Position numbers and translations under genes: made by a program
Assembly (NCBI GenBank): GCA_000507305.1
Contig: DF239938.1
Coordinates: forward strand, 82,681-146,680
DNA: 64,000 bases
Direction: 5' to 3'
From: Breviolum minutum Mf 1.05b.01
Taxonomy: Eukaryota; Sar; Dinophyceae; Suessiales; Symbiodiniaceae
Notes under the pieces: generated by a model
What the model saw: only the letters and a program-made list of their open reading frames with translations
Told to the model about the DNA's origin: nothing
Databases searched by the model: none
Shown here: positions 25,794 to 39,000 of the stretch, piece after piece
Layout of the letters: each line of letters opens with the position of its first letter
How positions within the stretch are numbered: position 1 is the stretch's first letter

Positions 25794-25919
25794 CCACCAC
25801 CACCACCACCACCACCACCACCACCGCCACCACCGCCACCACCGCCACAACCACTACCACAACCACAACCACAACCACTACCACAACCACAACCACAACC
25901 ACAACCACAACCACAACCA
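25737..25919. repeat. (AAC)n-(ACC)n-(CCACAA)n compound microsatellite
   Basis: About 19 AAC units, then about 17 ACC/GCC units, then CCACAA/CCACTA hexamers. Every frame across it is open (poly-Asn, poly-Gln, poly-His, poly-Val), so the long frames here are artefacts. Confidence 0.9.
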
Positions 25920-26663
25920 GCTTGTGGATTGTACGCATCACTGGCTTTGCAAAGCCCATCCTGATATTTATAGATACATGTCTACCCCCTCCAAGCGAAC
26001 AGCATTGAGAAAAAAATATATATACAATCAAGCCACCCAACCCTTAGGGCCAGGTTCTATGTAAACAAATGGCGTGGGTTTTTTTTGGGCCTTAAAATAA
26101 GGGAAGGTATTGATGAGCAAGAAGGTTTTTGGAGAGCAAAAACTTGCGATAGAACCTCTCAAGAGTTTGATGTTCAGACCCTGTCCTGTTCTACGCGTCT
26201 TGGACTTTTGATGAATTTTGGTGATTGAAACCTAGCCTATGAGGTTCTACAGTGTCATGTTTTAAAGTCTCTGTTTCACATGTGCTCCGTTTGAAAAATT
26301 CACAAACGATAATAGATAATAATCTTAGTTGGCTTCCATCTTATCTGGCAGTTCCCAGGAAATGGATACCAAATTGGGGAATTGTTTGGGAGTGATTTGG
26401 ACTTAAAAATAGCGTCTGACGCGGTTATTTGTACGCTCTTCGTAAATTCTATGTTTCCAGAATTTGGGTTCCCAACATCATCCTATATATACAACATGTG
26501 ACATCATATGAGCCCGGTAAAATTTTGAGTACCTTCCAGGAAGGGGCTTTTGATTCAACTTCCAGAAAAGGTGTTTTTGCCCAAGTTTCCACAAGTCAGG
26601 ACTTGCTTGTTACACATGTTTACTGGCAATTTTGCCGTTCAGAATATCTTTAAAAAGAACAAT

Positions 26664-29120
26664 TTATATAGCAATAACTTGGCAATACCATACAACTAAC
26701 AAAAAAAAAGTCAAATAGATGGGGAGACGGTCACCAAAGAAACCAACAACGACAACTGAAGCCATGAAACCCATGGCTGCCACTATCGTTGCTCCACGGT
26801 CAAAGTGCACCAGGGCCACCACAACAATCCAGAGATGCATGGTGACACGCCGTGGACCTGTAACACTACTGGCACCTTCACGCACATCGGTCACAAGGGG
26901 ATCACGTTCCAGCAACATCATTCGAACCTCATCGAGGTCGAAGACCCTCGAAATGGTTTTGTTGGGGAAGGATTTCCTCAATTTCTGGAGGAATTTGAGC
27001 CAAGAATCTGGGATTTTGAAGAATTGTTCGCTAAAAAAGTGAACTTGACATGACCACCAACAGCGACTTGGGGGCAAGAGCCATTAGCACCCATTGATAC
27101 ATGAGGGTTCCCGCAGTAAAGATGGAAACCGTCAAGAGTCAAGAGTCAAAAATCTTTGTGGACACGGACAAACAAAACAAAGTCATGGCCAGCAACAAAT
27201 CTTTGCCCAAATTGCCCGCAAAGCATCGTCTATCAACCCTTTATTGCTGGCACCCCCAGGTTTTCAATCAATCTACACTCCAAAAACTTCTGGAAACGTC
27301 ACCGCCAATCTGCCAAATCCGAAAACACATCCACCATCCTTGCCTGCAGAAGTCTTGCTGACGCTGCGAGCAGATAGCGGCATTACACTCTTGCTGCTCT
27401 TCCTGGAATGGCTCAACGGTTTGAAGGGGATAACTTCATTTTATTGGGTGCATTCATGACGACATCAAACAAGACATTTGGAAGAGCCAAGCGGAATCCA
27501 ATCCAACGCCTGCTTCGAATCGTTAAACGAGCCGTATCCAAACTTACCTTTTTTTTCGTCCGGTCCCGCCCACCAGAAATGGTAGCCCATTCCAGCGGAT
27601 TGTAGAACTCCGAAGTCAGGCCTTTCCAAACCCATAGGTCAGAGGCCAGTCTCCAGAGAAGACCATCGCGGGCCCAAGGAGGTGAAGGGCCCAAGGTGGT
27701 CACCATGAATTTTACACCAAGACGTCTCAGACTGGATGGATAACGTTCCTTTATTTCTAGGCTTGGTGCGAAACTCATTCCAATCTCACCCGGTGACTTT
27801 TCCACTGAAGCTGATTCTAATTGAAAGGAAACTGCAGGACAAGTTGTTCCCGACGCATCTGGGCTGCCAAGTTTGAGCATGAGCAATGACCACTTGATCC
27901 TGATTACTGATTGGCAGGTGTCTGGATGGAAGGCCAGGTTTATAGTGTCAGTAGTCTTATGAATTGTTATCAATCGTTTAGCATTTGTTAGTAACATCAT
28001 TAGTGGTAGCATTATGATGATGATCGTAGTGGTCCAGGTGGCCGAATTAGAGATCCCGCTGGTGGTCATCATCTCATCCTGACAAGCCTTTCATAGTACC
28101 CATCTGCCGGGCCATCCGCAGTCAGAGCACAACTGGTTTAGCCAGCCGCCGTCACCTCGCCAGCGCTGCTCACCCGACACAGCATGATAGAAAGGCCATA
28201 TCACCACAGCCATCCTGGACCACATACGCTTGGTTTCCATTGGCGTTCAACTTTATCATAACAAGTTCGGCAGTGCCGCCTTGCCACTGATAGGCATAAC
28301 TAGGGAGAGATCCCTGATAAATTGTGCAGCAGCAAGGTTAGCGCAATGCCATCTGGGTGGAACTCCACCACGGCCCAAACTCAGGGCTCCACAGCAGACC
28401 CAAGCGAACCCATGAGACCTTTTCCAAGGACAAATCAGTGCAAATATCGGCCACATTGGCATACTCCCTGTTTTTCTTGGGTTTATAAACACCCACACGC
28501 TGACGGACAACCTGGAGGATTTCAGCCTTGCCCAAAGCAAAAATTCTCAAGGTCGTCCGTCAGCATGAACCAACCCAACAAAAACGGAGAGGATGCGCCA
28601 CAAAAAACAGAGTCCAAGTAGTTTCTTTGAGCGGCTGCGCATCGAAATTGACCAGTTTTGCCAAGGAAAGCTATCCAATGCATCGAAGAAACAGCTAACA
28701 CTTGAGCAGCCCCTGAAAAACTGCACCACGGCCCAAACTCAGGGCTCCACAGCAGACCCAAGCGAACCCATGAGACCTTTTCCAAGGACAAATCAGTGCA
28801 AATATCGGCCACATTGGCATACTCCCTGTTTTTCTTGGGTTTATAAACACCCACACGCTGACGGACAACCTGGAGGATTTCAGCCTTGCCCAAAGCAAAA
28901 ATTCTCAAGGTCGTCCGTCAGCATGAACCAACCCGACAAAAACGGAGAGGATGCGCCACAAAAAACAGAGTCCAAGTAGTTTCTTTGAGCGGCTGCGCAT
29001 CGAAATTGACCAGTTTTGCCAAGGAAAGCTATCCGCAGCCCCTGAAAAACTTGACCAAAAAATCAGCATAGATGTACGACGTGTATAGTCCGACAGCATT
29101 GTAGCTCCCACTGGCACCGG
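26664..29120 (-). CDS. Multi-pass membrane protein, multi-exon, unrecognised
   Basis: Likely minus-strand exons, in order: about 29040-29120 (FDFATGASGSYNAVGLYTSY, IYADFLVKFF); a duplicated block (28724-29034 and 28366-28676) with AEILQVVRQRVGVYKPKKNR and ADICTDLSLEKVSWVRLGLL; about 28220-28320 (SYAYQWQGGTAELVMIKLNA); 27548 to about 27900 (EIKERYPSSLRRLGVKFMVT, LWRLASDLWVWKGLTSEFYN, PLEWATISGG), ending at a clean GT donor (AAG|GTAAGT); and hydrophobic segments near 27180-27240, 27060-27125 and 26700-26850 (HLWIVVVALVHFDRGATIVA). The composition suggests extracellular or lumenal domains followed by several TM helices, as in a channel or transporter. I cannot name the family. Exon joins are mostly unresolved. 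Confidence 0.4.
28366..29051. repeat. Tandem duplication of a 311-bp coding block
   Basis: 28366-28676 and 28724-29034 are identical except for one base (A at 28577, G at 28935), at an offset of 358. The linker GCAGCCCCTGAAAAACT follows both copies, but the first linker also carries 30 extra bases. The block includes an exon of the membrane-protein gene, so that exon is present twice. Confidence 0.95.
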
Positions 29121-32100
29121 TTGCGAAGTCAAATAAGAGTGCGTTTGAAAGGTTGTTTGAGGCATAACGGGGTCTTCATTTTGGCGAAGACCAAGCTCAT
29201 TCAAGCAGTGCAAGCTGATTCAGCCCATGGCGCGACTCTACAACCGAGATGGAAGGGGGTTCACGTGACTCAACTTAGAGAAATTCCGAGGCTAAGGCCT
29301 GCGTGTCAACTGTTGGCTCAAACGGCTTCACGGCTCCAACGGCTCGTTACGGTTGGGGCCCACCCATCCCAGGTCCTGCTGCCCGTTTCGTAACCGCCGC
29401 CTGGTCGGATAAAGGTCCCCCCATATTTGGGCATTGAAATGCAAATGTGGAATGACTTTGCGGAAAGGGGGTGGGGGATTCAGGGATTTGGTAAAAAAAG
29501 TCTGGAAATGTTGAAAGTGTTGAAATATCACTACCGTGTTGCCTCTGCATTTGTTTCAACACCTTCCACTGCAAAGATTAGTCTTATGCATATCTTTTTT
29601 ATATCTGTGCCGTACATTCACAATCAAAACCTGCACCCGCGTTTCGCCAGCTGATGATTTTGATGTTTTGTCTATTTCCACTACTGTACCTGTGTAAACG
29701 AGAGCTGTCTTTTTATTGGAATGCACCATATCCTCTAGGGGGAATGGTGGATTGTAGTTTGCCGCAGCCCTCTTACTCGCCAGTCACGCGCCCAGCAATT
29801 CTCTATAACCAAAAATATATGTATATATATAGATATATATATATACATATATTCTATATATGTATACATGTGACAGAAATTGACATAGCAATGATATGAT
29901 AATACTGATAATATGTTCTTTTCATACAGCGTTATGCATGCTCTTGGTCCCCAGTCCCATTCCCATCAAAATTCCCAGCATCACATCGAGGTAAAAAGGG
30001 CAAAATCCAACCATCCCCTACAACCCCAGGGACTAGATGCCTTCATTCAGCAGCCGCGGCAAGTGCAAGTCATCATATGGTGGAGTGCAGCGACGCGCCA
30101 TATTTACCGAGGTCAACGTCAAAACTTGTGGAAACTCATTTGGGGGGAAGTGTTTGATACATCATAAACTCAAACGTCACTGTTTCAGTGCCAATGGTCC
30201 GAAACTATTTTGGAAGTATCTTCAATGTCTCCGGCTTACTGGTGACTGTCATAAAATCGTCTCTCTGGATCCTTTGCACACGTGTTTTTTTTCGCGTGAG
30301 AGATTTGAAAACGGTTTTTTGCATGTGGCTTTGCGAGATGCATCTCCGAAGAAAAACGAGATGCAAAAGGGCGAGCGACATTCCAATGACATGCCAATCT
30401 CATGGTCAAAACCTCCATGCCGCAGAGTTTTTTTCCCACTTTGTTTACCAAGCCAACATTTGGAAGGAAGCGACACAACCCCCAGAACGTCACTTTTTGA
30501 CTCCTCAGTTTGGAGGAAACTGAACTGCAAAAAAAAGTAACTTTATCTACTTCCTGCGATGGGTCCACACTACCAGTCACATGTTGACATCTGATTTTGC
30601 CCTTTTGTGGGGTGCACCCTTCTTCTTCCAAGTTTGCCTCTTCTTCTTCCAGCTGTCCCTCATTGGATCTTCTGCACTGCGACAGCTGTAAGTAAGACCT
30701 CAGCTCTCTCCCCAATGCAAGGAGATGATGAGATTCGCATCATCCCGAGCTCAGGAGCTCCACCAACAACCACTCGGTCTGTGGCTGACTCGTGCAACTT
30801 CCAATGTACTTCTCCTGCAAAGTGCCCTCATAGACCACTTTGCCTCTTGGCAGTGAAGAACAGTCAAGTCGCAATTGGGGTTGCAACACATCTACAGCAA
30901 AACAACGTCTGCGAAGCTGCTGTTGTAGCTATCCAAAGCGGCCTTTGTTTTGAGTATTTTTGCAACAGCCTACCAGCCAGCTCCACCTAGTTGAGGATGA
31001 GTATAGTGCACCCTCACGTACGCCTGGATGCAACCAATTCAGCAAATCCTTTATTTGTCTCTCTTGCTGCTAAGAACCTGCAGGTTGGGTCCTTTCTCTA
31101 ACCCTTATTATACCTTGTCTATTGAATGAACCGACGATACGGAAGAACTCTAGGTCCATACAGAGAGTAACAATCAATTGGATTCTTCAGCACTTAGAAG
31201 TGGTAACAAAGACACTCCATGTCTATGAGATCACAATTCCACCAGCTTGAAACCGAAATCTGTAGCAAGTTCATTGATCTGCATGAATTTTGCATCACCC
31301 GACCCAGGCGTTTGAAAGGCAAATCTTTGTCCAACAGGCAGGCATTGTTGCTTGTGACCAGTGAAACCAACCCCCTTCAACAAGACCGAAGGCCTTGTAG
31401 TACAAACAGGGTGAACTTATGGTTTATGGCAGTCATGCACGAACTCATATCAGTCACACTCATCCGTTTTCCTTTTCCAATCCTCATGGTTTGTATTTTG
31501 AGATCTTGGATATTCTTGGAAAAAAATGTCGCGACTGATGCAAAGCTACCTGGCAAGTTCTATGACTTCATAGAGTGTAAATTCCTAGGGTGAAAATGTA
31601 TACATCATGGGAATCTTTTCGGGTGCCCCCTGTACAAGGCCTTACTTCCTGAAGGTGGACTAAGTGGTATTGGGTAAGTCGGTAGCCTTAGATTCCTACT
31701 CAAAACAAAGGGCAGCAGCTGCAGCAGATTGTCCCTTACAGTTACAGTAGATCATCCAGAAAAGTATCTCAAGGATCTCCCCATCCACTCTAAGAGACAC
31801 ATGAAACATTGAATCATTTGACCAATTTGAGGTTCCCTTCGTCCTCTCCCCTTCCTCCCCGGCAGGCGGTTGAAACCCCCACCCCTTCGTCGATATTGAG
31901 CAACTCTTTGGTCACATCTTGCGACCTCAAAAGGTCGAGGAAAACTTCCCCAATGTGAAAACCGCAGGTCCCAAATGACATGTGAAAATCCAAGTTGCCA
32001 AACCCTTGCGGAAAAAAACGCCAAGGTACTCGGAAGCTTTTAGGCCTGGAAGTAGCAAATGCTCAGGTACACCAGGGACATTTGGATGGCCTCAAAAAAA

Positions 32101-32533
32101 ATCTGGCCAATTGGCAGACTTCGAAAAAAGTGTGTCCATAAGGATGCGTGATCCTCAGAATTGGGACAACTGTGAGGCCTTATGGATTTGGGTTTGATGT
32201 ATGAAACAACGTTGCACGAGATTTTTCGGTCGGAATTGAAACATTGGTTGGGTTGCGACATGCGAAACTTGAAGTTGTGTTGTAAATTCGTTGAATCGAC
32301 CTGGACTTGTGGTTGCTGCTTCGAGACAAAAGTGCATGGACAATTAGAAAGGCCTTGTTTAACAAACGTTGCAGATCTGGCATCATGCATTGCAATATTG
32401 TTGCAGGATGTTGTGATAGTATACCTATACCTATGTATCATCAACTTGACACCGGTCCTAAACTCGATACGCGAATAATGACCCAAATTCAAGAGGATCC
32501 CTGGCCATTGTTTTGATAGTGAACGTGTCTGAA

Positions 32534-32536
<3 letters not shown>
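29121..32536. other. Spacer without supported gene
   Basis: An (AT)n-like tract lies at 29815-29865. Weak minus-strand candidates occur near 29340-29410 and 30045-30110 (MARRCTPPYDDLHLPRLLNE), without linked exons. A plus-strand frame at 30607-30990 is Cys-containing but has no family signal. Nothing else is supported. Confidence 0.35.

Positions 32537-32564
<28 letters not shown>
32537..32564. repeat. (AT)n target tract of retroelement 1
   Basis: Fourteen AT units directly abut the left end of element 1. The right end is also followed by ATATTGATC. Confidence 0.9.
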
Positions 32565-32982
32565 GACTTGCCTCGTTCATGCCGGCTGTAGGATGCTCAG
32601 TCGCACTCTTTTTGTTCTTCATCACTCTGCCTTCAGATCAAATCGTCCCATGCCGCAGCTGCAGCCGTCACCACAAACTCAGTCAAGTAGGAGGACTGAA
32701 AGCGACTTCTCAGCCAAAGCAGCAAAACATCCAAACCAGGGGGGCCACGAGCCAGCGAGTCAGTGGTGGGCCCGAAAAGCTGACAGCCCATTCATTCAGA
32801 AGTCATCAAAGCATGACTTGCCTCGTTCATGCCGGCTGTAGGATGCTCAGTCGCACTCTTTTTGTTCTTCATCACTCTGCCTTCAGATCAAATCGTCCCA
32901 TGCCGCAGCTGCAGCCGTCACCACAAACTCAGTCAAGTAGGAGGACTGAAAGCGACTTCTCAGCCAAAGCAGCAAAACATCC
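32563..32982. repeat. Left composite terminal repeat (A1-B1-A2) of element 1
   Basis: A1 (32563-32732) and A2 (32813-32982) are identical over 170 bp at an offset of 250. Between them lies a 38-bp unique spacer and B1 (32771-32814). B1 is identical to B2 at the far end. Perfect identity of both pairs suggests recent insertion. Confidence 0.95.
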
Positions 32983-33063
32983 GACTCTCTGGAGGGCAAG
33001 AGGAGACCAAGGCTCCGAGGAGCTGACAGGAGTATGCCAGATGGAGCTTGCCATAAAGGTGGT

Positions 33064-36000
33064 CTAACCAGTGCGGGAAAACGAAGAGATGGCAGGTGTA
33101 AAAAGTTCCGCAAACATGGAGATTCTTTTTCTTCCTTCTTCAGATACATCGACGAGAAAACTTTCTGCAGCAACTTCTTGTACATAGTGCTCCAACGTCA
33201 CTAAGTGACGTATTCGCATTCTCCAGAGAATCCTTTGCAGATCCGTTCCGGATCTATACTCTTCAAGTGCTCCTCCTCCTCGCAACGAGCCGGGTGTCAA
33301 ATGATGTTCCCGCCCAATGAGCAGATGCAAACATAGCTTATCCCACCGTCTTCTGAAACTGGCGCCACTGATGGGATACAAAAGTTCGTCTTTCCGCAAA
33401 TTGCCGAAAACTTTGTCCAAAAAAAGAACAACCGGAATATTCAGAACCGAAGCATGTTGGATCCGTCTTTTTCCATGTCTCCTTGATTTGCTTTCCACAA
33501 CTCTCAAAAAGGCAGAATTCGACGGCTCCAAGAGCAAGTCTCGAGGGAGGAGCAAATCGCGTCTATATGCTTTAAGTACTTCTCCGGGTCTGGTAATCCC
33601 GAAATAAGCCAAACAGATAGTTGCAGCGAACCTCGGCCAATGCCAGCATAGGGCCAGCGAGACCAGAGCTCTTAAAACGCTTCCAGGAATCGGGACTCGA
33701 TGCACCACCGGAGAAAGACTCTCCCATCTGTGCAGATTGTCCCACACCACATTCATAAAAGGTCTGACTCCAAAGACTGTCTTCTGAATATAGACTGCTA
33801 GGTGACGGTAGATGTAAATGGCCGCACCTTCAGAATACAGGACATTCCCAAACTCCTTCACAGCAGAACAAAGCATCATAGGATTGCTAAGAACAGATTC
33901 TTTCGCAGCTTCGGAAAGGTGGGAACTCAACCAAAGATCGAATCGCCTCCAAACTTTCGACTGCAAAGAGGCGGTTTTTGCTTCGACTAATGGCACTTCT
34001 TCCAACAAAAGACCTTCACGCTGAAGAGGCCCAGGATGAGAGGCCTCTCCAATTCTGAGGTTCAAGCACCGTGCACAGCTGGAAGGATCAAAGTGAAAGT
34101 CCTCTCCGAGAAAATTGCAACTGCCTGCTAGAGATGTAGCAATCACTTTGCATACTCCCTTTGGGTATGGCTGAGCCACCAAAGTCCAGCTCTTGCCATG
34201 GTAGCTTGACCTCCCACGAAGCTTCACATGCTCCTTGCATCCTTTACAGAGGGTTTTGACTCCTTTGATGCCGCAGCTCGTGAGAAATTTTGTCCTCTTC
34301 CGCCACTTTCGACCAAAACGGCAATAATCTGCAATCCAAAAGCCAATCCGTCCGGAGTGGCGTTCCAAAAGTTTCAAAAATTCAGGAAGCCTGAACAACC
34401 ATGACATAGCAGGATTCTCTATCCAAAAATGGCAGTCTGTTTTCAAGGCTGCATCAACCAGAACGATGAGCCATTTGGCAGTGGAGTTTCCATCTAAAAT
34501 TCGTTCACGTACCTTCTCAGAAACCTCTGGGATACCATACGGGAAAGATGCAGTTCGGATCGGAGGAGTCACTGCCACCGAAAAACTTCGGCACACAGGC
34601 GCCGCTCCAAAGCCATGAAAACATCTGTGGTTGATAAGAAATATCAAATCTTTTCGAAGCTCTTCAGAACTTAGATCTTGGGAGTAACCATAAATGATAT
34701 CAAAGCAAAGCACCCAGCTACCAGTAATTTTACGCAATGCACGGGCCACTCCACACTCACCTGAATAGAGATCCAGGAAACCAGCTGAAGTAGGGGGCCA
34801 TTGATTGCACTCATCAATGAAGACCTGGTCCCTGCTGTATTTGCTAAAAATCTGGAAAACCTTTTTGCTGACACCAGAACTCAAAGGACCCTTCGTCGAA
34901 CTAAATAAGGTCACATCCTCCTTTGGTTCAGCAGCAGCTCCTACTGAAGTCACTCGGGCCACAGCAACCGGACACTCCCGAGTTGCCGGATCCTCCTCAG
35001 CAGAGCCCAGTGATGCTCGGTCACTGTGGTCCGAGTGACAGGAGGGACACTCGTCAGTTGAGTTAGAAACACCTTCTTTTCGGAAATCTGAAAAAGATTT
35101 TGAATCTCCAAACGTAGGGAAAGAACCTGCACTTCGCAAAATGGCAGCTGAAGAATCTGCTGAGTTGTCCAATTCAGAAACGTCATGGCCAGCCAGCTCT
35201 TCAAAGGGAGGCAGACCAGTGATCGAAGCAAAATCAAGATGCATCTCGGCAGCCCAGGTATCAAAGCATCCAGGGTTGCCTTTAGATAACTCTTCCCACC
35301 AGATAGGTGGGCAAAAACTTCTCTTCCTCAAAGAAACAGATCTCGTAGGATCATCGGAGGGATTCTTCGAAGTTTCGTAGTACATGAATGAAGAGTAGTG
35401 ATCAAAAATCACCATGTCCCCAACTGATTTTGAAAGTTCCTTGTTCATTGCAACAGAGGACGAACGTCCCTTTACAAGGCAGCCCAATCCAACTTGTGAG
35501 TCAAGCCCAAAAATGTCACGACAAGACATCTCCTGCCTTCCAAGTTTTCGCTCTGCAGCAAGCAGAGCTCTGACTTCTCCAACGTTGATATGTCGGGGAT
35601 GCCCGACTTGATGGCAAAAGAGGAGCTTGTAGTTCAAACACTGAGCTGCAGTTTCCCAAAGAGGATTGCTCTTATAGGGCTCTACACCTTCAGGCACTTC
35701 ATCTTCCGAGATCCCATGAGAACGTTCCCAGGCTTTTCCAGGCGGCAAAAGCCTGCTCCAAACAGGCTTTCTCAAACTATATCTGTGAAGCTCCTTGCAA
35801 ACTTCCAAAGGTGCTTTTGCTACCACACCGGCCTCAAAGTGATTAGAAGCATCTGTGGCAACGATCCGGTCCTGCACTTTCGCTCTCAAGTTACTGGCAG
35901 AAACCGGGAGAAGACAAGCCAAAACCAAGAGCTTTGCTCGAAGTCTGCCACTCAAACGAATGATGTCAGTTTCTTTACGACCATTGCATGCTTGAAATAT

Positions 36001-39000
36001 GAAATGCATAGTGCTCAGGAAACGCCGTCTGAACAGAAAAAGTGCCACAACGGAACCTGAGAGAATCTGAAGGAGGCCAACGCTGGCATATCCGAGCTTC
36101 GAAACTCGGAGCAAAAGGCCAAACAATGGGATGGCTATTTTCAAACTTCCACGAACTGTTCCACTGTCGCCGTCCAAATCGATGCCCCAAAACACTGATA
36201 TCGAAACAAAATCGTCAATGATTATCCCCACGAGATCTTTGGATCGTGGGTGAAATCCAGCAAGGTTCAAAAGGTTGGTTCCATGAGTGGCTCGTGCAGC
36301 CAACGCCAGACCTACATGACAAGTCTGTGCCACCTCCACCGCATGGGAGTCCCCCATTGCTAGGGTAGCCAAAGCTCCCCACACAGCTGTAGCCTCATCA
36401 AACTCAGATCTGTAGCAGCGAAGATGTCGGAGCTCACTGGGATCCAAAGGCCCAACAAGGATGTTTCTGCGGCATCTCTCTTCCGACACAGCAAACATAT
36501 GGTAATAATCTCGCACATCATTGCCAGAGCAGCGGATAACTTCTTTATCTCCCAAACAGATCTGCACCAAACTCTCTCCTGAGGCTAGGGAACGGATCCA
36601 TCGTTGCAAAGGGACCTCGAGACAGTTTGGTGGCCGCGAGTCCATAATGAGTCGGTCCCGGTCCAGGGACTTCAAAACTGAAAACATACCAGAGCAGAAA
36701 TTTGGTCTGACATCCACTGATGTATGCAAACTCAATCTATTGCTCTTATCCAGAAGTTCGAACAATTTCACTTTGGACTCCCTGGAGCAATGCATCTTCA
36801 CAAGAGGAACTGGGCCATCAAAGCTGTCTGCATCTAGACAGGTCAGCAAGGGGTGTTCGAAAACCTCACGTCCACGCTTGTCCAAAAAAGGTCTAGGATC
36901 AAACGTCGGGAAGCCAACAAATTGCAGCCGATCAGGTTCAATTTCTTTGAAGGTCGAGAAGGACGTAGTAGATGATGTTCCAACAACAACCCCTGGATCT
37001 CCCGAAGGGCTGGCAAAAGTAGGGACATCAAATCTTCCATGCAAGTAACCATCATGAGCCTGATCCACAAACGACTTCGCACTTGCTTCCAGACTTACAA
37101 TGGCTTCTTCAATGCTCTCAATTTTTGCAGCAGAACGGCCCATAGAAATCGGGTCGACAACATCGGCATCAATCCAGCTTTGCAAGAATCTTTTCAGTAA
37201 GGCAACTGATTCCCATTGCCTCTTCGAAAGCTTTTGCCCAAGCCTCAAAACGTCTGGAGCAACTGAGGGCTGACCAAGATGTAGAAAATTCAAAACCAGC
37301 ACAATCCCATTCACCCCACACTTCAAAGCAGCATCACGTCTAAAATCATCAGAACCATGACGACAAACTTCCGGGAACGGCAGAGGCATGGGCAAACCAA
37401 CTGAAAAAGATTCTGTAGAGCCGTTTCTCGGCTTGCGGTTCAGGCTAAAAAGTGATCTTGAAAAACGTCCCAGGCCAGAGGGAGATGAAAGAAGGTGCCG
37501 TAAAAGGCTTCTGAACAACCTCCTCCCAACATATGATCCAGCATTTGATCCAGGAATGCGAAATGAATTCGGCCGGCTAGTAGAAGAACAACCTCTGGCT
37601 CCACCGGCAACGGAGTCCAGAGTCGAAACGCCATCTAGGCTGCATTTCCATCGGTCGCCTCCCTTCTGAGGCGGCTTTGTCTTCGGCTTCGGCTTTAGTT
37701 TTGGGACTCGAGCAATCTCCTCTCCAGGGACTTTTGGTGCAGGAAACGGCTTCCCCAACTTCTTCTTCGATTCTTGGTAGGAGTCCAAGTCCTTCACATG
37801 AGACAGAAACAGTTCGAACCACCGTGGATCCCAAAGGGCTGAATGTTGTAACTCCTGAGGACTTGGTGGCAGATGTGCGCTGAAACTTTGATAGGGAGGG
37901 ACAGACTCCAGAAGGCTGATGTTGGATAGTAGCCATGACCCTGAATCGATCGCAGCTTGATCCGAGGCCGCTATAAGAAGAGCAGCCCTCGCCCGAGCTG
38001 ATCCATAATCTTCTCGAATAAGATCGTCCCAAATCCCAGCCACAGACCAAGACCACCGAACATGATTTGTATAATTCATGACTCGAGACCTGCTCTCCAA
38101 CCACCCTCGAGCGGTGGCTTGTCCCATTGGGTCGCCTGGCCGTGCTGGCCTTGAAGAAAAATCTGCAAGAAGGTTTGCTTCGATCGTCTTGTATATGTAA
38201 GCAGGATTCTCGACCAAGCAGCGCTTTAATGCCCGCAAAGCCTGAGCATTTTTCCTCCCTGCTCCCAATCCAGCACCTTCGGATGATCCTCCAAGCTGGG
38301 TCTGATCCAGCAAACTCTCTATCTCTGATCTTTTCTTCTTCGAACCAGCCAATGCACTGCAGACCTTTGTCAGCTTCACGATGGCTTTGGCCACTTGTCC
38401 ATCGCCGCTGGCGCCAACATCGGCTTCGTCCTCCTCCTCCTCCGGATCTGAGGAGTCTTCTGACTCCGACAGTTCGCCTCGATGAACTGGTGCTCCTGAA
38501 GCTCGAGGAATGTCTTCCATCCTTTTGGGGTGACCACGGACCAGTTGAGCCATTTCCTCTAAATGGCTGACGGCAACTCCAGCCTGCAGCGCCGCTTCCA
38601 CAACGGTGCGATCCAGACCTTCGTAACCACCTCCCGGCCTCGACGATCTTTTTGGTGAGGCCCCAAATTTTGAACTTGCTTCCACAACACCGGGGGCTCG
38701 TGCAGACTTCTTCAGAGCTGAAGGACGACTGGGTTTGTCCTCTGTAGCCACTTTTTGCGCAACCAAAGAGTCCAAAGCCAGCTGAATGCTCGACAAGGTG
38801 CCTTCCATAGCAAAGTCCAAGGAAATTCCATCTTCCCCATTTGCCATAAGTCCTTCTTCCGCTGACATGAACACAAAATGTTCTGCAGCAATGGCGACCA
38901 AACTGCCAGCAAGAGGAACCACACTCTCTACGCCTCCAACTTCGAAGCCCTTCTCTACAAAAACGTCCTCTGAGTAATTGATGTGCTTCTCGGATTCTTT

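Noticed and set aside
25669..26064. Poly-Asn/His, poly-Gln/Pro and poly-Val frames
   Set aside because: Products of the trinucleotide microsatellite, open in every frame.
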